Of a stretch of DNA of 64,000 bases, positions 1-12,536 are shown in pieces. The DNA is from Lactifluus volemus (Eukaryota; Basidiomycota; Agaricomycetes; Russulales; Russulaceae). The stretch is from assembly GCA_022376515.1 (NCBI GenBank), contig WTXI01000003.1, positions 62,001 to 126,000 on the forward strand, read 5' to 3'. Every line of letters begins with the position of its first letter. Position 1 is the stretch's first letter. The position numbers and the translations under genes are program-made. Below the pieces are notes generated by a model. It was not told where the DNA came from. It did no database searches and saw nothing but the letters and a program-made list of their open reading frames with translations.

Positions 1-514
1 CCTCGCGTCATCATATCTCGTAGCATATCAGATTCCGACAGATTCGCCTTACTTGTTTTACACACCAACCGGTTCTAGTCCATGCAAGTGCAGCGGCATC
101 GTATATTCACTTTTGGCCGCATGTAGCGCGTGCCGGGGAGGACATTGGTTGACGTATGTTTCATCAAATCATTCAAATTCTTCTCTCGAATTCACGTTCG
201 CCCAATCTGTTATTAGTTTCCCTCAATATTCCTCCGGATGCCCGCAACAATCGCCTCATGCTCCATAGTAAGTCAATGTTTATGCAAAGACCTTTATTCC
301 TCTGTTCTGACAGAACTTTACCCAGTTTTCCAAATAAAGTTCCCGACACCATATTTTTACCCCTTTGGACTATAATATCAGTGAGCAATTCACGCGTTTG
401 TTCATTTCTGTTCAACAGTTCCCGGCATGCATTGATCGATTATCCCAGAAATCGGCAGACAATACTTGGTCTGCGGAACAGCCTGGAAAATTTTGTACGA
501 ACTTTTTCATCTAG
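1..514 (+). CDS. Cys-patterned secreted-type protein, copy 1 (5' end outside window)
   Basis: Truncated by the window edge; bases 1-23 are the end of an intron. The exons match the complete copy at 1873-2675 one for one. They include the motif CKCSGIVYSLLAACSACRGG, an exon with FPQYSSGCPQQSP, and a last exon ending ADNTWSAEQPGKFCTNFFI and a TAG at 512-514. The C-x-C...YSLL-x-AC-x-x-C pattern resembles an extracellular domain common in Agaricomycete secreted and single-pass membrane proteins (family assignment from general knowledge, no search run). Exon boundaries and frame are kept in both copies although many third positions differ, which suggests that both were under selection after duplication. 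If the last 38-39 nt intron is retained, an alternative longer C-terminus is also open. No transmembrane helix is seen. Function unknown. Confidence 0.55.
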
Positions 515-1090
515 TGCTCTTCCATGGGCTGTCTTACACACCACACTTGGTAGGGACTGACGAGAAGAATGAATTGCAACCCAAATTTGAATTTGGATTC
601 CTTCCTTAATAGCGGTACGCTGGTAAATTTTAGCGTTTTTAGAGGAGATGCTGGAGGCTGAGGACGGATCAGATCGAGCGGGTGTTCCGCCGGACCGCCG
701 AGCTAGCTGCAACAGAGTCAACGACATGAGTTACAAGTTAAATACATCTAAGTGCAATCGATTTTGTCCCTTTCTCTCCCTTCGTCGGTCCTCGTTTACC
801 ATTCCGGAGCTTTAATAATAGCTTCAATCTCGACTTACCGTAACTTGAACCTAGATGTTGCTATAGTGAGTACTTTGAGTATAGATCTCAACCGTTTCCG
901 ATCATATTTAATCATTATTTTCTTATCCCACAGTGAGCTGACGACGAGTATGATAGATGGATGCCAAATTAGCTTATCAATATATGCAAAGGGAAGATCT
1001 AATGATGCAAGTTACTATTACAACTTTATGAACATAAACAGATGCTGTAGCCAACCCACCGCGAACCCGCACATGCTGTTACCATGGCCT
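1..1090 (+). repeat. Segmental duplication, copy 1 (pairs with 2163-3458)
   Basis: From base 1 the sequence aligns with the segment starting near 2163, through the gene and a long 3' non-coding region. The shared tracts include matching text around 640-720/2930-2980, 755-800/3105-3150 and 900-1090/3240-3458. The copies differ by substitutions and by several indels of tens of bases. Similarity ends abruptly after CCATGGCCT at about 1090. The left end is outside the window. Confidence 0.85.
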
Positions 1091-1872
1091 GCGAAGAGTT
1101 GGGTGAGGTATAACGTTGGGCTGGACGGAAGGATGGCTGTTTTGGGGCGGGAAGGGGAGTAGAGAGTGGGTACTATCTACAGCGAGAAGGTGTTCAAATC
1201 TATCTAAGAGAAAATAGAAAATCATCCCGGGTTCCAGGCTTGTCTCGGGACCACGCAGGCACGCGTCGCTTTCAGGAAGCGGGTCATGGCAGCACCACCC
1301 TGGGCTGTGCCTAAGAGAACGGGGAGGGAAATGTCGCAGTCGATCCGAGTCGAGCGGAGGATTTCTTGGCGGGCGTCTGGCAGTGCGAAACCACATGGTC
1401 ACGACACCATCGCTTCAGACGCGATCTAACACAGGCAGCGAGTATGTCTTTCGCACGCTGCTCATGCTTGCTGTTACACTGGCCCAAGGTCGAATATTTT
1501 CCGTGTCGATCCGGATGACGACACCTTGAGTACCTCTCCAAATTTCTTCCCAAAGTATCCCTCGAAACGACGTTTCCGGACACCGTTTTGTCCCTTTACC
1601 GCCTCGTTGTCTGGCACCACAGATCATCTAACTCGCGACAGACACCGGCAGAGGCAACCCGAGTGCGTCGACGGCGCTGTCTGGTCATTAACTGGTAACC
1701 AGTTTTTGGGGCGCATCAACTGAGGAATGTAGACACACAGTTTATCAATCCTTTTAATCATGCTATATGCCATCGTAAATTGGGGTCTTTACCCCCTTTT
1801 ATAAGGGCTTTCAATCCACTACGTCTTTCACAAGCTTCACCACCTAGCACTCAGGCTACAATACTATCAGGA
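1091..1872. other. Spacer between the two duplicated segments, no gene recognised
   Basis: Short open frames occur on both strands (for example 1079-1402 and 1311-1583, minus), but none has a recognisable domain, a signal peptide or a convincing splice partner. The region separates the end of repeat copy 1 from the start codon of the second gene copy. The last part of it must hold the promoter of the gene starting at 1873. Confidence 0.5.
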
Positions 1873-2675
1873 ATGTCATATCTAGCTATCCTCACATTCC
1901 TCCTCCTCCTTTCTGGCTTTTCATTTGCCCAGGACTCGAACTCGGGTTCGATCACATATCCGACCTGTAATTCGACCCTTGTCCAAGGAAAGCATGCCCC
2001 CCTCAGATGGGTACGACCAAGCGATTTGCTTGTCCAGACATTTTTTGACAGTTATCGCATTATCCAGACAATCAGCCATAAACAAGACCCTTGTTACGTC
2101 GCAGCGCATATGCTGGCAACTTGCAATAATGGCAGTATGTCATTTCTCCTTGTGTTTGCAACCCTCGCGTCATCATATCTCTCAGCCTATCAGATTCCGA
2201 CAGATTCGCCTTACTTGTTTTACACACCAACCGGTTCTGATCCATGCAAGTGCAGCGGCATCGTATATTCACTTTTGGCCGCATGTAGCGCATGCCAGGG
2301 AGGATGGTGGTTAACGTATGTTTCATCACATCATTCAAATCCTTCTCTCGAATTCACGTTCGCCAATCTGTTATTAGTTTCCCTCAATATTCCTCCGGAT
2401 GCCCGCAACAATCGCCTAATGCTCCACCGTGAGTCAATTGTCATCCAAGACCTTTTATTCCTCTGTTCTGACAGAACTTTATCCAGTTTTCCTCATCGCG
2501 TTCCACCAGACACATATCTACCCCTTTGGACTCTAATACCAGTGAACGATTCACGAGTTTGTTCATTTCTGTTCAACAGCCCCCGGCATGTATTTATCAA
2601 TTATCCCAGAACCCGGCAGACAACACTTGGTCTTCCGAAAATCCTGGATTTATTGGTACGGTCTATCTCCTCTAG
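1873..2675 (+). CDS. Cys-patterned secreted protein, copy 2 (complete, six exons)
   Basis: Proposed exons are 1873-2010, 2068-2134, 2186-2315, 2378-2428, 2487-2541 and 2580-2675, giving 178 residues with all phases consistent. The start MSYLAILTFLLLLSGFSFAQ is a clear signal peptide. The mature part has TYPTCNST, then HKQDPCYVAAHMLATCNNG, then DPCKCSGIVYSLLAACSACQ. This order of cysteines is typical of an Agaricomycete extracellular domain often found in front of Ser/Thr-rich stalks; here no stalk or membrane helix follows. The last intron is only 38 nt. If it is not removed, the frame stays open to 2739 with another C-terminus, so the end of the protein is uncertain. Paralogue of the partial gene at 1-514. 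Role unknown, probably secreted. Confidence 0.65.
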
Positions 2676-3458
2676 TATTCTTCCATTGGCAGTCTCACAC
2701 ACGACACTTGGTACTAGGTGGTATAGCCTATTCGCCTGACAGTCAAATATCTGGTTGGTAGTACTAGCGGTATGCTGGGAAATTTTAGCGTTTTGCGACC
2801 GGTGTGGATAATGACCGCTCCCTGTTGGCGGCGATCGCCCACAACCGTCAACTACGATACCATTTCATGTTTCGCATCGGACACCCCTTTTTATATTGCT
2901 TCCTTTTTCTCGTAGGTGACGAACCCTCACCTCACGTACAGATCGAGCGGCTGTTCCCCCGAGCTAGCTGCAACAGAGTCTGATGACTCTCGTTTTGTCA
3001 TCATATCACTAATATTACTTGTTTCACAATTTTAATAAGTGGCCTACATAAGTTACAGATGGACTAGTTAAATACATCGAACGGAATACTATAACAATCG
3101 ATTTTGCCCCTTTCTCTCCCCATCGTGGCGTCGGTCCTCGTTTACCATTCCGGAACTTCAATAGCTTCAATCTTGACTTACCGTAACTTGAACCTAGATG
3201 ATGCTACTCGTGGGTAGTTGAGTATAGATCTCGACCGTTTCTGATTATATCTACTCTCGATCTGATCATTATTTTCTTATCTCACAGTTCACTGACAACG
3301 AGTATGATAGATGGATGCCAAATTAGCTTATCAATAAACTAAATAGAGACTATGCAAAGGAAAGATCTAATGATGCAAGTTACTAGTACAGCTTTATGAA
3401 TATAAATAGATGCTGTAGCCAACCCACCGCGAACCCGCACATGCTGTTACCATGGCCT
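2163..3458 (+). repeat. Segmental duplication, copy 2 (pairs with 1-1090)
   Basis: Homologous to 1-1090 and in the same orientation. It contains most of the second secreted-protein gene and about 780 bases of 3' non-coding DNA (2676-3446) in which no further gene is seen. Its right end lies inside the last codons of the minus-strand gene at 3447-4879: the shared text around 3421-3458 covers the stop and final codons of that gene. Copy 2 is longer because of extra sequence near 2780-2930 and 3000-3090. Confidence 0.85.
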
Positions 3459-4879
3459 AGGGCCTCGTAATCGTGGCGTGTAAGGCCCAGGCGCCGCTGC
3501 CGCCTGGACCCACTGTGACCGGTCACCTACCGGGATGGGCTCATCCTCGTTCAACGTCGACTCGTCTTGCGATGGCCAAGGAGCCGGGTACGGTGGGAAT
3601 CTGAGCTGCGAAGACACATATTGTGTCTGTGTCTGCTCCTGCTGTTGCTGCCACCCATCTGCCCCTTGATGATTAAAATGATAATATGGGCGCGAGGCCG
3701 GAGGCGCGCCGATGGATGTTTGTTGCTGCAGGTTGTCGCTGGTGGACCGCGGAAGGTTGGGTATGTCCACGCCGTCCCTCGCTCGACGGATCGTAAACGG
3801 ATGGTCGCGCCCCGCGCGTCCGGGGACCAGGCGGCCCCACCACGTCGAGCTCGGGCTTGATGGTAACGGCTTATCGCGGTTAAAGTTTGACGGAAGTTGG
3901 TTCTCCACGTCTCCTCGGCGGGTTCGGGGGAGCGAGGACGTCGAGTGCCGCCGCGAGACGATGGACAGACGGGCGCTGGGAGTGTTTAATGGGGGGAGTT
4001 GTGGCGCTGAGGTGGACTTGTTCTTCGCTTCATCGTCGAACCAGACGAGGTTGTAGATCGAGATTGACAAGAGATTCTCGCGTACATGAAGGTGAGAGAC
4101 GGATAGAGCCATAATCGTGACAAAGTAGCCGAGCACTTTTTGAAACGACGAATACGTGTGGATAGTAAATGGCACATTCTCTCTGCGTCGGACGGGACGA
4201 CGACTCACATAAGAAGGTGGCTAGCCAGGAGACGGGAACGAGGATGGTGATTGAAGAGCAGATGGAGAGCTGTACCATTGCCACGCAAAATTCGGGAGGA
4301 CCACTCAAGGTGACGAAGATGCTAGCGGCTGTTATATGGTCAGCAATGGAGGAACGTGTGTGAGAAATAAGGTGTATAACTGCACCTATCTGCAACACGG
4401 TGAAGATCCCTGTCCAAACGCACTCGAAGCCAACCATCGAAGTGGAGAAAAATGCGATTTTTGCATCCGCCAAGGCCCTGTTGGGACGTATGTCTCAGGG
4501 ACCAAATTACTGATTTCTGAACGAGGGTACGCACATGGGGATACAAAGGATCATTGCGGATGCGGTAAAAATGACAAGAGCAGATGCTCCGTCAACTGGT
4601 TACGATGATTATTCAAACGACCACTCCCAAGGGTTGAGAACCACTCACCGTGAGCTCCAGCTGTCCGACTCGCGCCCACGTTCCAAGCTGCGAATACCAG
4701 CGCAGTCAAACTCAAATAAATAAGTACAGCTAGTAGACGGAGGAAACGATGATGAAAAGTCCGGTAATGAAAATTTTTTCTTCATACTCACAAAAGACGA
4801 CAAATCGGACCAACAGAAAGGGGGTTTTGATCAATGTGAGACGGGAGGGGGTCCAGGAGAGATCCCGCTGACTAGGCAT
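3447..4879 (-). CDS. MARVEL-like four-helix membrane protein, paralogue 1
   Basis: Reconstructed exons in coding order are 4879-4792, 4729-4649, 4595-4535, 4477-4386, 4328-4209 and 4135-3447, giving 376 residues in frame. Four hydrophobic segments are visible: LIYLSLTALVFAAWNVGAS, ALVIFTASAMILCIP, a stretch with GFECVWTGIFTVLQI, and SWLATFLLLGYFVTIMAL. The FECVW motif and the spacing are those of a MARVEL-type family seen in many Agaricomycetes (assignment by pattern, not search). A hydrophilic tail of about 200 residues follows, with Arg/Ser-rich and Gln-rich parts and PPYPAP. Likely an integral plasma- or endomembrane protein of unknown role. The next gene on the same strand (5326-6672) is a clear paralogue with the same exon phases. 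The last codons lie in the segmental duplication, so the present C-terminus may have been set by that event. Confidence 0.7.
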
Positions 4880-5325
4880 GTTGCCCAGCCGGGGAGCGTG
4901 GGCTTTGAGAGAAGGGAGTGAAATGAGGGAGAACCACTAGCCATGGAACAGACAATGAGCAAGACCTTAAGGGCAGACGAAAAGAATGGCCAATGGCCAA
5001 TGTAAATCATGTTGCTCTGAAGAATAACAAGTAAACATTTTTCCGCGTGCTGTGTCGTAGACGACAACACAATAAAGAGCCGAGACAAAGACCATGCCAA
5101 CAGGTGATGTCAAATTGAACAAAGGAGAGGACATGCGGCTCCATTTTGAGAGTACAATTACAACATATTCTACAACATATGACCCAACCTCGCAAAAAGT
5201 AAACCATGGACGATAGGCGCACAGCGCCTAGAGAGACACAGGGTTCACCGGGACCAAATAACACAAGGAGTGAAGCTACAATATCCGTACACAGACATGA
5301 CCGATCAAAGTCAATTTGGTGGTGT
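4880..5325. other. Spacer between the two MARVEL-like genes
   Basis: About 445 bases between the stop of the upstream paralogue and the start of the next gene, both on the minus strand. It must contain the promoter of the 3447-4879 gene. No convincing open frame or repeat was seen. Confidence 0.5.
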
Positions 5326-6672
5326 CTACATTGAGGTTGATGGTAGACCTCGTGGTAAACCACCTCCTCTCTCATGCGAGGGGTCGATTGCAGACGGAAG
5401 TGAAGAAACGGAAGCCTTCCGAGTTGCAGTACGTCTTGGCGGAGGTAGTGACATGATGTCCGCGCGTGGCCAATCCCACAAAGGTGGTGGAACGCCAACG
5501 TCAGGTAGCGGGTGTCGAAGATGTTGTTGAGAATGGTCAAAGCCAGGAGACAACGAGCTTTCCACTCTTGGAGAGGGTCGGATGGTGGGCTCCAACACGG
5601 CGGCTCGAATAAACAGTGGGTAGAGTGCGGTGGGACCCGGTTTCGCCTCCTGCATCATAGGTGGTGGCCCCCGAGGCTCGGTGATTCCGGATTGTCTATC
5701 ATGCGTAGGCTCAACCTGGTACAAGGAAGAGAGTATGGATCGCGTCGGAAGGCGGATGGGGCGCCAGGGTCGGGGCGCTGCGACAGGTACGTGGTCGGGG
5801 GGCCGAGTTATCTCGGGTGAACTTGCGATTTTATGGCAATAAAAGTGGCGGTACCAAGGATATGTCCGCACTTGCGCACTCCAAATAGTGGCGTCCTGCT
5901 TTTGATGTAGTATTGCGGATATCACGAGGAAAATGAGATACATGAAAACTAAAGGTGAGGGAATGTCAATGGCAAAACTGGGGTTGAAAAAGATGATAAC
6001 TTCTCACGATTAATGGTAGATATCCATGAGAAGGCGATTACTAGCTTGGCAGACGTGCAAGATTTGCCATCGATACGGTTAGCTATGGTCAGGCCATCAG
6101 ACAGATATATCTCGGCGATTGTGACCAACGCTTGCCTTGGAGGGAACATATGCCAAGCGGAAGCGTGGTGGTTACGACTATAGCACTCACTGAGCCAAGG
6201 GATGGATTAAAATAGGCTCCACGTCTGGAAATGAGAGCGATGCGTACCAATATGCAAAAGCCAGAGCAAATCGACCCAAAGGCATTCGACCCAAACACGG
6301 CCAGTAATAGCTCGCTCAGAGAGCACATCTACGAAGAGCCTAGCCTCAAAGCGGTCAGAATGGTAGAAAATATGAAAGAGAAATGGCGACTTGCAGGGGT
6401 ATAACAACCAACAAACTGAAAGCACCGAGAAAAATCATGTAATTGTCGACACGGAATTGACCTATAAAATTGTGGGAATGAGTGACAAGCCCTGATAGTG
6501 CAAGTATTCTTACTGTGAAGATCGGCATTTTTTGCGAAGGGCAAGTTCCATGCTGCTGCACTGCAGATAATTGCATTGGAAATGATAGCGATGACTTGAG
6601 ACGAAGGGTCAGTGATGGGGAGAGTGTTGATGGGGACGAGGAGGATATACCGAAAAGATAATAGCGATACAT
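5326..6672 (-). CDS. MARVEL-like four-helix membrane protein, paralogue 2
   Basis: Exons in coding order are 6672-6651, 6594-6514, 6461-6395, 6339-6248, 6189-6136, 6082-6008 and 5948-5326 (337 residues, phases consistent). The N-terminus MYRYYLFVIAIISNAIICSA is helix 1, VDNYMIFLGAFSLLVVIPLL helix 2, RVWVECLWVDLLWLLHI helix 3, and LVIAFSWISTINLFMYLIFL helix 4. The last membrane segment is followed by ATIWSAQVRTYPW and a Pro/Ser/Arg-rich tail of about 190 residues. This is the pattern of the same MARVEL-type family as the neighbour at 3447-4879. Intron 3 begins with GCAAGT, a GC-AG intron. Intron 5 can be read as GC-AG (exon end 6136) or with a poor GT donor six bases later (exon end 6130); both keep frame. 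Function unknown; integral membrane. Confidence 0.72.
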
Positions 6673-6813
6673 TGTACCCAAAACGAGGTCCTCATGATGA
6701 CGATACAATAAAGAAAGAAAGTGGGGGACTGCACCAGGCGCAGTAGAAAGGAGAGGGAAGAGGGCAGAAACCTGGGCTGCCTTGAGAAAGCGTCAAATTG
6801 AATTAGAACGGCC
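6673..6813. promoter_or_regulatory. Short divergent intergenic region (MARVEL-like gene / AFG2)
   Basis: Only about 140 bases separate the proposed start of the minus-strand membrane-protein gene from the AFG2 start on the plus strand, so both promoters must lie here or overlap the coding parts. No TATA box is obvious. Inferred from layout only. Confidence 0.4.
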
Positions 6814-9910
<3,097 letters not shown>

Positions 9911-10366
9911 GGCCAGGTCCATTATTCGCGCAGATTGGCGGAGCAAGCGCGTCCAGCGCTTCTGAGAAACGTCCGTATGTAAGTTAGTATTTCTTACTCC
10001 CGTGCAAAAACGTTTCAGCCCCGGAGTGGCGATGAAAAATTTTGTCATCGGTGTGTCATACTGTAGTGTGAAGTCCCAGACGGCCAGCGGCGCAGCGCTT
10101 CCGCACACCGAGACGCGCGCTTACTAGTACGCCTTACTCTCGGTCCGGTTGCCAGAGGGAGATATATGGTTATCCCGTACCCTCCTTTCTCGCGAGCGAG
10201 GAGTGGACCGGAGCGTGTTTTTGGATTGTTTTGTTCGCCTCGCTCTTACGAATGCTCTCGCCCCCCCTTCAAATTTCATTCATAAATGTTAGAAGAAATT
10301 ACGAATTTTTTGGTTTCCCCCCTCTCCCACTCATTCCCCCATATTATCGCTAGCTAGCACCGAAAC
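9911..10366. other. Intergenic, AFG2 3' side
   Basis: No open frame with recognisable features. It probably contains the AFG2 3' untranslated region and the promoter of the small gene at 10367. Pyrimidine-rich tracts occur at about 10260-10340. Confidence 0.5.
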
Positions 10367-10699
10367 ATGCTACGCTGGAGCTGGGTTATCCTCCTCTTCA
10401 TTTCCTTCCCATCTACTACGTTCGCCTCCTCCGAGTCCTCGAAGGTTATCGACCACGAAGTGCTGCAGTGTACGACCAAGGCTTATACGTCGGCCTGGTC
10501 GGAGACGTTCAACAATTTCGCTGGGCTCACTCCAAATTATACTCCGGGAACATTCATCGTAGTAGATTGCACACACATACCTAATATACGGTGCAACTCC
10601 ATTCCTGAAAATGCGAGGCGAGTGTGCTCCTGGCACGTGATCCCGCGTCACACCACTGATGCCCAATCTTCTTACACCGTGGGGTTTTCGGCGCCATGA
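10367..10699 (+). CDS. Possible small secreted protein
   Basis: A 110-codon open frame whose start, MLRWSWVILLFISFPSTTFA, looks like a signal peptide followed by SSESS. The remainder has four cysteines and no recognised domain. It follows a pyrimidine-rich stretch, which is common upstream of fungal starts. The frame may continue through an intron after about 10680, where a partner exon could not be chosen. No homologue was recognised. Existence as a gene rests on the signal peptide only. Confidence 0.4.
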   Translation: MLRWSWVILLFISFPSTTFASSESSKVIDHEVLQCTTKAYTSAWSETFNNFAGLTPNYTPGTFIVVDCTHIPNIRCNSIPENARRVCSWHVIPRHTTDAQSSYTVGFSAP

Positions 10700-12536
10700 T
10701 ATAGATGGTACGTTTCGCTTCCTGAAATGCTAAATTTTTGCATCTGGCTAAACGCTGATGATCCATTTACCTAGTAAGAGGAAGTATTGCGTGTGCTGCG
10801 AGGAAGTCATTACAGGCGAGTTTCCGGCTTTCTCGACCTGGGAAAAACTAACATTACAAGTGGGCATTGTAGGGCATCTCCCTGGACCCGTAGGAGTTGG
10901 CTGTAAACGAGTCTTCTTTTGAACCAAGATTTTGGGTAGTTGATGACACTTTGGATTAATGTAACTGCTACGTGCCAGTGATTCGCCCGATCACGAAATA
11001 GGGCTAGTGTTGAATTGGTGCGACAATCTTCCTGCCACATCCACGCTTGATTCTCGTGCTGTAACAACAGCCCAACCGTGAACAATTGTTCGGTGAATCG
11101 GTGGTCACCTCGTTCTTTCTCCTTACTGCTTCGATAAGTTTTGTTCTTCGGCACGATCCACGAAGCCACATCACACAGACACAGACGATGTGCAGGTTAA
11201 ACCTACGTGCCAGAGGGGTCGTCGGCAACGGACCTTCAACTCGTGCAGTTCCAGACCTCCTGTCTACCCAACTTTCGTGCCTAGATGGTGGTGGTCAAGG
11301 TCCACACTCTCAAAGGCATCACAGGTCTCAGTGGCCAGCAGTTAGCTACCCCGCTCCGACAAGTGTCAGGAACCAGCTGCGCGTGGCGGGTATGGTGGTG
11401 ATTTGGGGCGCTCGAAACGGTGACTATGCGGCTACTCTTCCCATCATCATCCTTCTCGTGCTCATGCCCATCTAGCCCCAACCGCCACCGTCACTGTCGT
11501 TGCCCTCTTACCCCCATCCACCGCGTATATAGGAGCCCAGGCCTCACGCTGGATTCTAGACGTAGCAGCAATGGGCGCCTGCCAGAGATGCTGTTGCTGC
11601 TGAGCTCGAGGTCGCACCGGCACAACTACAATTTTAAATGGATGGGGCAGTGGATGGAGTGAGGGCATGGTCCTAGGCGAGGCGGGCCTGGCCTCTCCCG
11701 AGTACAAGATTTTCTTCAAATCAGTGCATGCGTGTGCAGTGTTATCAACAAAGTGTGAGACGTGCGACGATGACTGAGATCTGCCGATGGCTTGCTTTTC
11801 GTAATGAAGTACCGCACGTCGCGTCGTGTCGTGCGCAGAAGACTCTGAGAGAGCTGTTCAGTCACTTCGTGTTCTTTCTCGCATTGTGTATGAGGCCCGT
11901 TGAAGCGAACTTCGAGCGTGCCTCCAACGTCCGAAGATAAAATATCCATTCAAGCATACAGTACAAGCGATCAGCGAGCTAAAGAGCACTACCACGTAGT
12001 ATCCGATGTACAAGAGGCGATGATGCCCGCGGAGATCTAGCTATCATCGCTGAGACTCCACATCACCAAAAAAATTCGAATAGCTTAGCTCCATTATAAC
12101 GTCTCACTATTCACGGTCTTAGAGCCCCTGACAGCTTTTCGGCTCTCCGTTCTTAGATCCTTTCATAAGGACAAAGAAGGAAAGTAGCCTTAAGGGTACT
12201 CCAAGACAGTTGACTATAGTAAGGTCGTCACGGCTTTGACGATTCGCTGATGCATGATCGGGTGTTGATCTGGTGGATAAATACCCTCGCACGAGTTGAG
12301 ACAACCCCAAAACTGAGCGCCACATAATGCAACCGTCTGAATTCCTCAGGGACATGATTGTAAGTGGTGGATTGGCGAGTAGGGATGACATGCAGATGGC
12401 TTGGTCAGGTAGGGCGCCTAGGGCTCAGCAAGATGGAGACCTACGACAAACTTTGATAACTATGAACGCTCTGTCCTGTTAACCAATCTCTCCAGCGCAT
12501 CGCCCGAAGCGAGTTGAAACTCGGATACACCGGAGC
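10700..12536. other. Gene-poor stretch
   Basis: Open frames up to about 129 codons occur on both strands (for example 11086-11475 plus, 10810-11169 minus), but none shows a domain, signal peptide or splice pattern that I can support. No repeat copy from elsewhere in the window was recognised here. Confidence 0.4.

Noticed and set aside
3567..4114. Plus-strand open frames opposite the first MARVEL-like gene
   Set aside because: They are shadows; the minus strand gives a full multi-exon protein with correct phases and four helices.
11086..11475. 129-codon plus-strand open frame
   Set aside because: No recognisable feature and no splice partner.
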